From NCBI GenBank assembly GCA_017550535.1, contig JAFZOS010000061.1, positions 1 through 52,936 on the forward strand: a stretch of DNA of 52,936 bases, read 5' to 3'. Source of the DNA: Lachnospiraceae bacterium (GTDB taxonomy: Bacteria; Bacillota; Clostridia; Lachnospirales; Lachnospiraceae). Below the pieces are notes generated by a model. The model made no database searches, was not told the DNA's origin, and worked only from the letters and a program-made list of their open reading frames with translations. Positions 9,765 to 17,247 of the stretch are shown piece after piece. A program made the position numbers and the translations under genes. How positions within the stretch are numbered: position 1 is the stretch's first letter; every line of letters begins with the position of its first letter.

Positions 9765-10979
9765 TCACCTTATAACCACCGACTCATGTTCCATACGCCA
9801 TTTGATACATCTCTTAAGATAATGTATGTAGTCAGGGTTCTTGCACATGCCCTTGCCCTCGACGTCGGAGATCTTTGCAACATCCATTCCGTTGCAGGCG
9901 GTCGTTTTCATTACTATGTTAAGCGCGGGTACCTCGGTGTCGTTTGCTATATATGTTCCGATACCGAACGCCGTCTTTACCTTATCCTTAAAGTACCTGT
10001 TTATCTTCGTCGCCCTGTCAAAGTCAAGGCTGTCTGAAAACAGGAGTGTCTTTGTTTTGGGATCGATCCCGAGCTCATTATAGTGGCTTATCATCTTATC
10101 GCCCCACTCATACGGATCGCCGCTGTCATGACGAACACCCGAAAACAGTGTTGAATAAGTAAGCTGAAAATCCCTTAAGAAGCAGTCCGTCGTGATCGCA
10201 TCCGTAAGCGCGGTTCCGTTTAACACCCCGTACTCCTTAACCCACGCATCAAGGGCATACCAGTTAGAGTAAGCGGGATTGTGCTTGTGGTTTCCCTGCC
10301 CCACGCACATGATCCATTCATGGGCCATCGTGCCGACCGGAGTTATCCCGTACTTCTTTGCAAGATATACGTTGGATGTTCCGACAAACCTCGATCCGTC
10401 GTACTTTCCTTCCTTCAAAGCTTTTATCGCAAGCTCCTGCGCCTCGGCCGATAAACGCCTCCTTATTCCGAACTCGGAAAATGCGTTGATCTCGTATTCA
10501 CCGTTTTCAAGCTTTGCGACCTTATCCCTTAAGCGTTCCTTAAAGCTCTTGATCAGCTTATCGTAATCGTAAGCCATCCTGAAATATACTTCGTTTACGA
10601 TCGCAAGCGTCGGTATCTCATACATGGAAGTGTTAAGCCAGGTGCCCTTTGTCTCGATAGTGAGCCCGCATTCTGCGTCCGTTCCGAATTCAAAGTCATT
10701 AAACCTCGGCTTCCAAAGCCGCAGGAAATCAACATACGAGCCCCTTAACCACTTTATATTGTTAAGGTATTCAAGTTCATCCTCGTCAAAGCGTAAGTTA
10801 CAGTACATCCTGATCTGGTCCTTTATCTCCTCGACCATCTCAGGCGTGAAATGCACATCCTCATTCCTGCACTTAAAGCTCCATGTCGTCTTGTAATCAC
10901 TGAACTGGTGATATATGGCCTGTCCCATCGAGAACTTGTACATATCCGTCTCAAGCAGGCTTTTAATGATCTGATCCAT
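9765..10979 (-). CDS. pncB: Nicotinate phosphoribosyltransferase
   Basis: Converts nicotinate, PRPP and ATP to nicotinate mononucleotide, the first step of the Preiss-Handler NAD salvage route. The N-terminal block LLETDMYKFSMGQAIYHQF and the block SGVRHDSGDPYEWG, which holds the autophosphorylated His, are diagnostic; the 404-residue length is normal. It is the first gene of a four-gene minus-strand unit with a CPBP protease, ileS and glgP, an unusual grouping of NAD salvage, translation and glycogen use. A strong promoter (TTTACA-N17-TATAAT) lies 52-80 bp upstream. Confidence 0.96.
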   Translation of the reverse strand: MDQIIKSLLETDMYKFSMGQAIYHQFSDYKTTWSFKCRNEDVHFTPEMVEEIKDQIRMYCNLRFDEDELEYLNNIKWLRGSYVDFLRLWKPRFNDFEFGTDAECGLTIETKGTWLNTSMYEIPTLAIVNEVYFRMAYDYDKLIKSFKERLRDKVAKLENGEYEINAFSEFGIRRRLSAEAQELAIKALKEGKYDGSRFVGTSNVYLAKKYGITPVGTMAHEWIMCVGQGNHKHNPAYSNWYALDAWVKEYGVLNGTALTDAITTDCFLRDFQLTYSTLFSGVRHDSGDPYEWGDKMISHYNELGIDPKTKTLLFSDSLDFDRATKINRYFKDKVKTAFGIGTYIANDTEVPALNIVMKTTACNGMDVAKISDVEGKGMCKNPDYIHYLKRCIKWRMEHESVVIR

Positions 10980-11030
10980 ATGTATCTCCCGCCCGTAAGG
11001 GCCAATGTTCCTATAAAACAGCTATCCCCC

Positions 11031-11059
11031 ATTATATCGTCTAAACAAAGGTTTGTAAA
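11031..11059 (-). promoter_or_regulatory. Promoter of the pncB operon
   Basis: On the minus strand TTTACA (11059-11054), a 17-nt spacer and TATAAT (11036-11031). The -35 box shares bases with the -35 box of the divergent antiporter promoter. An imperfect palindrome, ACAAA-GG-TTTGT, covers 11045-11056. Confidence 0.8.
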
Positions 11060-11080
11060 CAATCGCAACTGTGATACAAT
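11053..11080 (+). promoter_or_regulatory. Promoter of the antiporter/RCK operon
   Basis: TTGTAA (11053-11058), a 16-nt spacer and TACAAT (11075-11080), 36 bp before the antiporter ATG. It overlaps the -35 box of the divergent pncB promoter, so the two should compete for RNA polymerase. Confidence 0.7.
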
Positions 11081-11116
11081 AAAAAAGTCAGAATCAGCAA
11101 GATCAGGGGGAAAATA

Positions 11117-12406
11117 ATGAACATCCTTCTATTTCTTATCATAATCTTAGCCTATATCGTAGTCATAGGCATACTTAACGAAAAGGTATTCCGTCTGCAG
11201 TCGGATATAGCACTTATATTCTTCTCCCTCATACTTTCCGTTATACTTTTGATACTTAGGTACTTACTCCCGATAGAAACCTTAAGGATATTCACAGATA
11301 ACCTGGGAAGCTTCGGCTTTGAGGAATACTTAATGGACGGCGTGCTGTGCTTTATGCTGTTTGCCGGCGCGGGCAAGGTTAACATGGGCAAGTTTAAGCA
11401 GAACTTAAAGCCCATCTGCCTGCTTGCACTGCTCACAACACTGATATCGTCCTTCCTTTACGGAATGCTTTTCTACCTTATAGCGATGCTGTTTAAGATA
11501 CCGATGGATATATGGATGTGCATTCTCCTTGGCTGCGTTGTTTCCCCTACGGATCCTATCGCAGCGACCGGCATACTTAACAAGATTGGGCTTTCCAAAA
11601 ATGTGTGCTCGGTCATCGAAAACGAATCCCTGTTTAACGACGGCACGGGTGTGACTCTTTTTATCTTCGTGCGGTCCGTCATCATACACAGCGGCGACAG
11701 CAATTTTGCCGTGCTCATGTTCAAGGAGATCGTCGGTGCGGTTGCCGTTGCGCTCATCGTCTCCTGGCTCCTTTTTAAGCTCATGAAGCTCACGCGCGAC
11801 CCGGTAAGGTACATCCTCATTTCACTGCTTGATGTATCGTCGGTTTATATGATATGCGAACATCTCGGATTCTCGGGTGTCATCGCGTCCGTTGTCTGCG
11901 GCATGTTCTTCTCCTACAACATGGATAAGATGGAACGCAGCGTCATGGTCATCGACCCCAAGGAATACTACAGGGATTTCTGGGAGATAATCGAGAACAT
12001 ACTAAACTCGGTACTGTTCGTAATGATCGGCATGCTGGTACTGGATATAAAGATAAGCAATTACGCACCGGTCGTCATTCCCGCTGCCATCCTGATACTC
12101 ATCCTTTCGCGTTCGATCGGAGTGTTCATAAGCAGCATTCTTACCAAAAACAACATCCCCGGCAATTACAGCATGTCGGAATTTGTGATACTTATGACAT
12201 GGTCTGCCTTAAAGGGCGGCCTGTCGCTGGCGCTCGCACTCGAAACGGCGGAATATCTTCCGGATCCCGTATACAACATATTCATAAACGTCGCCTATGT
12301 TACGATATTCTTCACGGTCCTTGTTCAGGGGCTGTCGGTAAGGCGCGTGTACTTTGCACTTGAAAAGCATAAATCGGACAGGCACAGGAGGGAAGTCAGT
12401 CAATGA
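11117..12406 (+). CDS. CPA1-family cation/proton antiporter
   Basis: Exchanges Na+ or K+ for protons across the membrane. About 12 hydrophobic segments span the 429 residues. Two CPA1 signatures are clear: SPTDPIAATG and ENESLFNDGTG, the latter with the Asn-Asp pair of the ion-binding site. There is no C-terminal regulatory domain; instead the next gene, overlapping by ATGA, encodes a stand-alone RCK (TrkA-type) protein. That pairing suggests ligand-gated antiport, with K+ as a plausible ion, but the cation cannot be read from sequence. AGGGGG lies seven bases before the ATG. Confidence 0.9.
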   Translation: MNILLFLIIILAYIVVIGILNEKVFRLQSDIALIFFSLILSVILLILRYLLPIETLRIFTDNLGSFGFEEYLMDGVLCFMLFAGAGKVNMGKFKQNLKPICLLALLTTLISSFLYGMLFYLIAMLFKIPMDIWMCILLGCVVSPTDPIAATGILNKIGLSKNVCSVIENESLFNDGTGVTLFIFVRSVIIHSGDSNFAVLMFKEIVGAVAVALIVSWLLFKLMKLTRDPVRYILISLLDVSSVYMICEHLGFSGVIASVVCGMFFSYNMDKMERSVMVIDPKEYYRDFWEIIENILNSVLFVMIGMLVLDIKISNYAPVVIPAAILILILSRSIGVFISSILTKNNIPGNYSMSEFVILMTWSALKGGLSLALALETAEYLPDPVYNIFINVAYVTIFFTVLVQGLSVRRVYFALEKHKSDRHRREVSQ

Positions 12407-13770
12407 AGATAATCATAGTAGGCTTAGGAAGGACAGGCACTTCACTTGTAAAAACATTATCGGGCGAGAATTACGACATCACGGTCATCGACAGCGAGAA
12501 GGAACTTGTCGATGCCATAACCGACAAATATAACGTAAACGGCATAACCGGCAGCGGCGCATCTACGGAAACCCTTATGGCAGCCGGCGCCGACTCTGCC
12601 GATGCGATAATAGCGCTTACACACACTGATGAAGTAAACCTTTTAAGCTGCATGCAGGCAAGGTCCCTCGGTACCAGAAGGAGCGCCGCGCGTCTGCTTT
12701 TGCCTGATTTTGTCCATGAGGCAGAATCACTCAAAAAGGAATACTCGATCGATTACTTCGTAAAACCCAAATCGGACGTTGCCGAGGAGATATGCCGCAA
12801 CATAGGCATGCCGGGATTTATGAAGCTTGAGGGCTACTGGGAAGATAATGTTCAGATAATAGATATGAACCTGCTTGATAACAGTCCCCTTATAGGCAGG
12901 ACTTTATCGGATATAAAGCATTCCACCGGACTTAACATACTGGTGATCGCCGTAATAAGGGACGACAAGCTGTATATCCCTGACGGTAACTTTGTGCTTA
13001 AGGAAGGTGACAACATAAGCATCGCCGCGGCAAAGGGCAATATCGCGGATACACTCAAAACTCTCGGCATCACCAGATGCGATACAAAAAAGATCGTTAT
13101 CGTCGGAGGCGGGATAACGGGAATGTACCTTATAGATATGTTAAAGGATGCCCATAAAGATATAACCGTACTTGAAAATGACGTAAAAAGGTGCCGCGAA
13201 CTCATGCAGAAATATCCCGATATAAATGTCGCCTATTCGGGAGGAGAGATACTTGATGTGCTCGAAGAGGAACAGGTATCCGGATCGGACTGTGTGATAT
13301 CCATGACCGATAACGATGAGACCAACCTCGTGATAAGCATGTACGCCTGGTCCTGCAGGATCCCGTCAATAATAACCAGGGTCGACAAGCCCGAGCATGT
13401 AAAGCTCCTGCACAAGGTAAACATCGATATAACCGTATCCCCGACCGAATTATCAACCCTTAAGATGGTGCGTTTCATCCGCGACCATGAGATGGGTGAT
13501 CAGGAGAACGGGATAGGCAAGTTTTACAATATCGCAGACAACAAAGCCGAAGTCATGGAATTCACGGCTTCGGCTGAGTTTAAGGGGATCGATATCCCCT
13601 TATCCGATCTTGGTCTTAAAAAAGATATACTTATAACCTCCATAATACGGAACGGAAAGCTTATAATACCTTCGGGACAGGAATGTATCAAAAACGGCGA
13701 TAAGGTTATCGTGACCTCCGCCAAAAGCAACAAGATACGGAACCTGCGCGAGATACTTTTAAAAGGCTGA
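12403..13770 (+). CDS. TrkA-like protein with tandem RCK domains
   Basis: A cytosolic nucleotide-binding regulator of a cation transporter. It has the TrkA layout: an RCK_N domain (residues 1-120, Rossmann motif VGLGRTGTSL), a TrkA_C domain (about 140-220), then a second RCK_N (about 230-350, VGGGITGMYL) and a second TrkA_C (about 370-455). Such proteins bind NAD(H), ATP or c-di-AMP and gate Trk/Ktr channels or CPA antiporters. No TrkH/KtrB channel gene is nearby. The start overlaps the antiporter stop by 4 bp, so the antiporter is the likely partner. The gene ends five bases from the convergent T7SS lipoprotein gene. Confidence 0.9.
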   Translation: MKIIIVGLGRTGTSLVKTLSGENYDITVIDSEKELVDAITDKYNVNGITGSGASTETLMAAGADSADAIIALTHTDEVNLLSCMQARSLGTRRSAARLLLPDFVHEAESLKKEYSIDYFVKPKSDVAEEICRNIGMPGFMKLEGYWEDNVQIIDMNLLDNSPLIGRTLSDIKHSTGLNILVIAVIRDDKLYIPDGNFVLKEGDNISIAAAKGNIADTLKTLGITRCDTKKIVIVGGGITGMYLIDMLKDAHKDITVLENDVKRCRELMQKYPDINVAYSGGEILDVLEEEQVSGSDCVISMTDNDETNLVISMYAWSCRIPSIITRVDKPEHVKLLHKVNIDITVSPTELSTLKMVRFIRDHEMGDQENGIGKFYNIADNKAEVMEFTASAEFKGIDIPLSDLGLKKDILITSIIRNGKLIIPSGQECIKNGDKVIVTSAKSNKIRNLREILLKG

Positions 13771-13775
13771 TCGCA

Positions 13776-14618
13776 TCACTGACCGCCCGCGATATCATCA
13801 TAACTTGAGTAAGGCAGCGTTGATTCTACCTTTATATCCCTGTATCCCTGCGAGCAGTCTATCGATACAACGGACATATTTTCAACATCCAGCATCGTGA
13901 GCTTGCCGTGTGAATCAAGGAATTCCTTCTCGGCTTTTGCATAAGCGGCTTCGTCCACTTCCTCACCGTCAACGAAATACACCGTTTCATAATCCTTTTC
14001 GGGATCGTCACAGTATTCAAGGGTAAGTACGCTGTCAAGCTCACCGTCCCTTATCGAATAATACTCATGCCTCTCTCCCATCGCCGAACCGGAGATATCT
14101 ATGATGTTTTCGCCTTCATAAAAACCGAGTGAATGACCTTCCATGCCGGGAGCTATATCGCTTGCGAGTAGTACCGCAACGCCGTTGTTTATCCCGTAAA
14201 TAAATACCTGGTCCTTATCCCATGACCCTTCCGAGCTGCTTGCGACAAACTCGGGGATATCATCACCGTCAAGGTTTACGAATGCGAACTGATCCGCATC
14301 GCCAGCATCAAGCAGCGTTTTTGCTTCCTCAAGGTATGCCTGTTTGTACTGATCCTCTTCACTGCCGATATCAGAAGCCTCTTCATCGTCGATCACATCG
14401 CCCATGCCGTCTTCTTCCAAAGCTTCGGCAGGCTCGTCAGCCACTTCGGTTTTTCCGGTATCATCCGTCACAGCCTCCGTGACTTCGTTTGACTGATCCG
14501 GCGCTAAAGCTGCCGTATCGCCTCCGCATGCCGTTAACATTGCAAGCATGGCTGCTGTCACAGCCATGCTTATCATCATTCTTTTTTTATCCATCTTTAT
14601 CACGACCTTTTTGATCAT
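13776..14618 (-). CDS. T7SS-operon lipoprotein
   Basis: Last gene of the T7SS operon. A signal peptide ends in a lipobox (LTAC), followed by an acidic Glu/Asp/Thr-rich linker to about residue 90 and then a compact domain of about 190 residues. That domain contains FAFVNLDGDDIPEFVASS, the kind of Asp-rich block seen in Firmicutes lipoproteins that read like calcium-binding or FG-GAP-like folds; this is only a resemblance. The longest reading starts at 14618, overlapping the previous gene by ATGA. A second ATG at 14594 directly before the Lys-rich signal n-region is an equally good or better start. It should sit on the outer face of the membrane, so a role as secretion accessory or substrate chaperone is possible but unproven. 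Confidence 0.75.
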   Translation of the reverse strand: MIKKVVIKMDKKRMMISMAVTAAMLAMLTACGGDTAALAPDQSNEVTEAVTDDTGKTEVADEPAEALEEDGMGDVIDDEEASDIGSEEDQYKQAYLEEAKTLLDAGDADQFAFVNLDGDDIPEFVASSSEGSWDKDQVFIYGINNGVAVLLASDIAPGMEGHSLGFYEGENIIDISGSAMGERHEYYSIRDGELDSVLTLEYCDDPEKDYETVYFVDGEEVDEAAYAKAEKEFLDSHGKLTMLDVENMSVVSIDCSQGYRDIKVESTLPYSSYDDIAGGQ

Positions 14619-15340
14619 TCTTCGTTAAGCGCTTCTTCAAGCGTTTTGGGCGCTTCGCCTGCTTCGGCCTCGGCCTTTTTCTTATCCTTATTATCAAGGA
14701 TCGCGGCTCCGCCTATTCCGGCTGCCGCAGCTGCGATCGTGCCTGCTGCCACCGCTATACCGCCCATGTCCGCCATGCCGCCTGCTGCCGATGACGATAC
14801 GGAATCCTTGATACTCGCTGCTGCCGAGCTTAAGTCTACCGAAGACGCCGCCGCTCCGGCACCGCCGCCCGATGAACCCGAAGGCATGTTGAACACGTTT
14901 GTGGTATTTGAAACCTTTTCAAACGATGCCTGAGTTGAATTTACGTTTACGGAAGTCGCACTTGCTGCTGCTCCCGCTCCCGCTGCCGCTGCCGTTGCAG
15001 TACCACCGCCTGCCGATGCGACCGAAACAGGACGCTTGTAAAAATCACGGTTATGGGCCTTGGCCTTATCAACCTTTGACACGCTCTTTTTCTCAACGCC
15101 GGTATAACCCTGGACAACATCGGTTATGACCTGGCCCGCCAGGTTAAAGATCGTCTTTTCCTCTTCAAGCTGCTGCTTGAACTTGTTTAAGTCGCTCCTT
15201 ACGGACTGAAGCAGCTCATCGCTTCCAAGCTTTGAAACGATCTGATTGACCTGGGTAATGTAATTATCCATTTCCTTAGCTATGTTCTTAAGCTGCTCGC
15301 CCTGCTGCGACACTACCTTATATGAAACCTTATATGCCAT
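14615..15340 (-). CDS. T7SS-associated Ala/Gly-rich protein with WXG-like N-terminus
   Basis: Residues 1-80 are predicted all-helical and resemble one WXG100/LXG-type helical hairpin, but the W-x-G turn itself is absent. Residues 105-200 are low-complexity Ala/Gly/Ser. Residues about 193-218 form an Ala/Gly/Ile-rich hydrophobic segment followed by a Lys/Glu-rich tail, which could be a membrane anchor. The gene lies between the last WXG100 gene (16 bp away) and the lipoprotein gene (4-bp overlap). Its position and helical N-terminus suggest a secreted or membrane-associated partner of the WXG100 proteins. I do not recognise a named family. Confidence 0.7.
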   Translation of the reverse strand: MAYKVSYKVVSQQGEQLKNIAKEMDNYITQVNQIVSKLGSDELLQSVRSDLNKFKQQLEEEKTIFNLAGQVITDVVQGYTGVEKKSVSKVDKAKAHNRDFYKRPVSVASAGGGTATAAAAGAGAAASATSVNVNSTQASFEKVSNTTNVFNMPSGSSGGGAGAAASSVDLSSAAASIKDSVSSSAAGGMADMGGIAVAAGTIAAAAAGIGGAAILDNKDKKKAEAEAGEAPKTLEEALNEE

Positions 15341-15356
15341 ATTATCACCGCCTGTA

Positions 15357-15683
15357 TCACTTTAAGAAATTTGTGGGTAACTTGGGTATATCTTTTACAC
15401 TGGACTGGACATTCTGAAACGTCCTGTCATACCTGTCAGCGGTATCGTACATGGAATTGACCATCTTCGCAAGTGTATTTAAAGATTCGTTGCACGCATC
15501 CATCAGCTTCTGAAACCCTGTCTGATAACTGGTCGCCGCATCACCTGTCCATACGTTTTTAAGTGAATCTATCTGGGACTTGGCCGAATAACACGAATCC
15601 TTAAGCCCCTTCTGTACCCTGTCAATGGATTCCGCAAGCAGCCTTAACTTAGCCGCATCCACCTGAATATTAACTTCTGCCAT
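15357..15683 (-). CDS. WXG100-family protein 5
   Basis: A small helix-turn-helix secreted protein of the ESAT-6/EsxA type, 108 residues, with the central W45-T-G47 turn. The C-terminal helix contains YDTAD, a match to the YxxxD/E secretion signal of T7SS substrates. It is the fifth WXG100 gene in a row; spacing to its neighbours is 13 and 16 bp. Such proteins form dimers, are exported by EssC, and often act as partners of larger effectors, none of which is evident here. Confidence 0.93.
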   Translation of the reverse strand: MAEVNIQVDAAKLRLLAESIDRVQKGLKDSCYSAKSQIDSLKNVWTGDAATSYQTGFQKLMDACNESLNTLAKMVNSMYDTADRYDRTFQNVQSSVKDIPKLPTNFLK

Positions 15684-15696
15684 GATCTACCTCCCG

Positions 15697-16002
15697 TCAG
15701 CGCTTGCCCATTTTTGCAACGATATCAAGTGCACTGTTGTCAACCATATCATAAGTGTTGCATGCCTCGGCCAATGCATTGACTGCCGAATTAATGGCAT
15801 TTGCCATGGCCTGGAAATCCTTCTGGTTTTTCTGATAGCCCTTGATATATGTATTTGCCGCTTCGCCGGTCCATACCTTTTTTACGGAATTCATGGTCTC
15901 ATCAAGGCTCTTCATCTGAGCCTGCATGTTTGAATGGATATTCTCAAGCTCCGTAATGGCCGACCTCATTTTTTGTTTGTTTACAGTATTTTTAGATGCC
16001 AT
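15697..16002 (-). CDS. WXG100-family protein 4
   Basis: 101 residues, W44-T-G46 turn between two amphipathic helices, and YDMVD near the C-terminus, a match to the YxxxD/E T7SS signal. The N-terminus is Lys/Arg-rich. Part of the five-gene WXG100 array, 15 bp after protein 3. It is clearly related to protein 5 around the turn (VWTG-(D/E)-AA) but differs elsewhere, so this is an old duplication rather than a recent one. Confidence 0.93.
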   Translation of the reverse strand: MASKNTVNKQKMRSAITELENIHSNMQAQMKSLDETMNSVKKVWTGEAANTYIKGYQKNQKDFQAMANAINSAVNALAEACNTYDMVDNSALDIVAKMGKR

Positions 16003-16017
16003 TTTTGACCCTTTCCG

Positions 16018-16311
16018 TTAAAATCCCGCAGCCGATGCCTCTGCTGCCTCTTCCGCTTCTTTTATCTGCTTTGCAGCCTTCTTAAGATAATCCGCCACTC
16101 CGCGCAGATACTTTGCCTTGGCGTCAAGATCCGACTCGGCCTTTGACAAAAACTGAATGAAGTTCTTGCCCGCATTGCCGGTCCATGCGGCATTTAAGTT
16201 TTCCCTTACGCCGCTTACCTTGCCCTTGGTCTTGCCGGATAAGTCCGATGCCATCTGCTCAAGCTTCTGCGCCTGCTGGATCGTCTCCTGATAATTAAAT
16301 TTAATAGCCAT
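16018..16311 (-). CDS. WXG100-family protein 3
   Basis: 97 residues with the W43-T-G45 turn. The first helix carries a Gly/Lys-rich break (SGKTKGKVSGV) not seen in the sister proteins, and the C-terminal tail is Glu/Ala-rich and lacks a clear YxxxD/E signal. It may therefore be exported as a heterodimer with a sister that has the signal. Ten bases separate it from protein 2. Confidence 0.92.
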   Translation of the reverse strand: MAIKFNYQETIQQAQKLEQMASDLSGKTKGKVSGVRENLNAAWTGNAGKNFIQFLSKAESDLDAKAKYLRGVADYLKKAAKQIKEAEEAAEASAAGF

Positions 16312-16321
16312 TTAGTGCACC

Positions 16322-16645
16322 TCACTTAAATGTAGAATCAAACTTTAACGATTTTCCTGCTTCGCTGGCCTTGGTCTCGCCCTTGTCATAAACCCCTGCG
16401 AGCTCCTTTAAGCCGCTTACGTATCCGTTAAGTACCTTTAATATCTCCGCCGAGCTTGACTTAAGCTGTGCTGCCGTATTCCTGATATCATCAGAAGCAT
16501 CACCCTGCCATTCGCCCCTTGAACTCTTGATCTCCTGCTGGAACTGGTCAAAGACGTTTTCAAGGTTTTTTATAAGCGGAGTTAAACTTTCAGCCGTGTT
16601 AGCAAGTAACGCGGTGTCAACCTTTGTTTCACTTCCTCCTGCCAT
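16322..16645 (-). CDS. WXG100-family protein 2
   Basis: 107 residues with a W46-Q-G48 turn and YDKGE in the C-terminal helix, a match to the YxxxD/E T7SS export signal. The second gene of the WXG100 array, 18 bp after protein 1. The short N-terminal extension (AGGSETK) before helix 1 sets it apart from the others. Confidence 0.92.
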   Translation of the reverse strand: MAGGSETKVDTALLANTAESLTPLIKNLENVFDQFQQEIKSSRGEWQGDASDDIRNTAAQLKSSSAEILKVLNGYVSGLKELAGVYDKGETKASEAGKSLKFDSTFK

Positions 16646-16663
16646 ATTGCCTCCTTATTTACA

Positions 16664-16966
16664 TCACATTTTCAGTTTTCCGACCAGCCCCTCCGCTTCC
16701 TGTTCGGATGAAGCGAAATCCTGTGCCAGTTCGTTCATGATATCCTGTACTTCCCTGTACTGTTCCACCATTTCCTTAAGTGCTTCCTCGTCCGTGCGCC
16801 AGTTCTGCATAAACTTTGTGGCCGCTTCGGACTGCCAGCTTTTCGTGAGGTTGTTGAGTGCCTCATTGATCTTGGTCACATTACTGTTAAGCTGGCTTGC
16901 GAGGCTTCCTATCTTTGATGCGGTCTGCCTTAACTTCGCGGCATCCACGTTTGTCATATCAGCCAT
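16664..16966 (-). CDS. WXG100-family protein 1
   Basis: 100 residues with a W44-Q-S46 turn, so the canonical Gly is replaced by Ser; the helical hairpin is otherwise typical. The C-terminus has YREVQD, with the acidic residue one position later than in YxxxD/E. It is the first WXG100 gene, directly after the YukD-like gene (10 bp). Confidence 0.92.
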   Translation of the reverse strand: MADMTNVDAAKLRQTASKIGSLASQLNSNVTKINEALNNLTKSWQSEAATKFMQNWRTDEEALKEMVEQYREVQDIMNELAQDFASSEQEAEGLVGKLKM

Positions 16967-16976
16967 GTCATCCCTC

Positions 16977-17231
16977 CTAGATAAGCATTATCTGTCCGCC
17001 GCTCTTTACACCGATGTTTCCCAGTGTTTCGCAGTCCTGCAAAAGACCCTTCATATCGATACTGCACACGAGTACCTTGTCGGGATCCGGGAACACTGTC
17101 ATGTTCTCAACGGCACTTATCTGCTCTATCATTGCCTTTTTAACGGTCCCTACGGTCATCACGGAATCAGCCGAGAACTCGTATGTCTTTGCAATACCGG
17201 GAACCTTTGTCTCCAAAAAAATCTTACTCAT
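16977..17231 (-). CDS. yukD: YukD/EsaB-like ubiquitin-fold T7SS protein
   Basis: An 84-residue ubiquitin-like protein, the cytosolic accessory or regulator of Firmicutes T7SS (YukD in Bacillus, EsaB in Staphylococcus). The order of strands and the late hydrophobic block ending in GGQIMLI fit the family. It lacks a diglycine tail, so it is not expected to be a protein modifier. It sits between essC and the WXG100 genes, the conserved place for this family, with GGAGG 9 bases before the ATG. Confidence 0.88.
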   Translation of the reverse strand: MSKIFLETKVPGIAKTYEFSADSVMTVGTVKKAMIEQISAVENMTVFPDPDKVLVCSIDMKGLLQDCETLGNIGVKSGGQIMLI

Positions 17232-17247
17232 AGGTTTTTCCTCCCTC

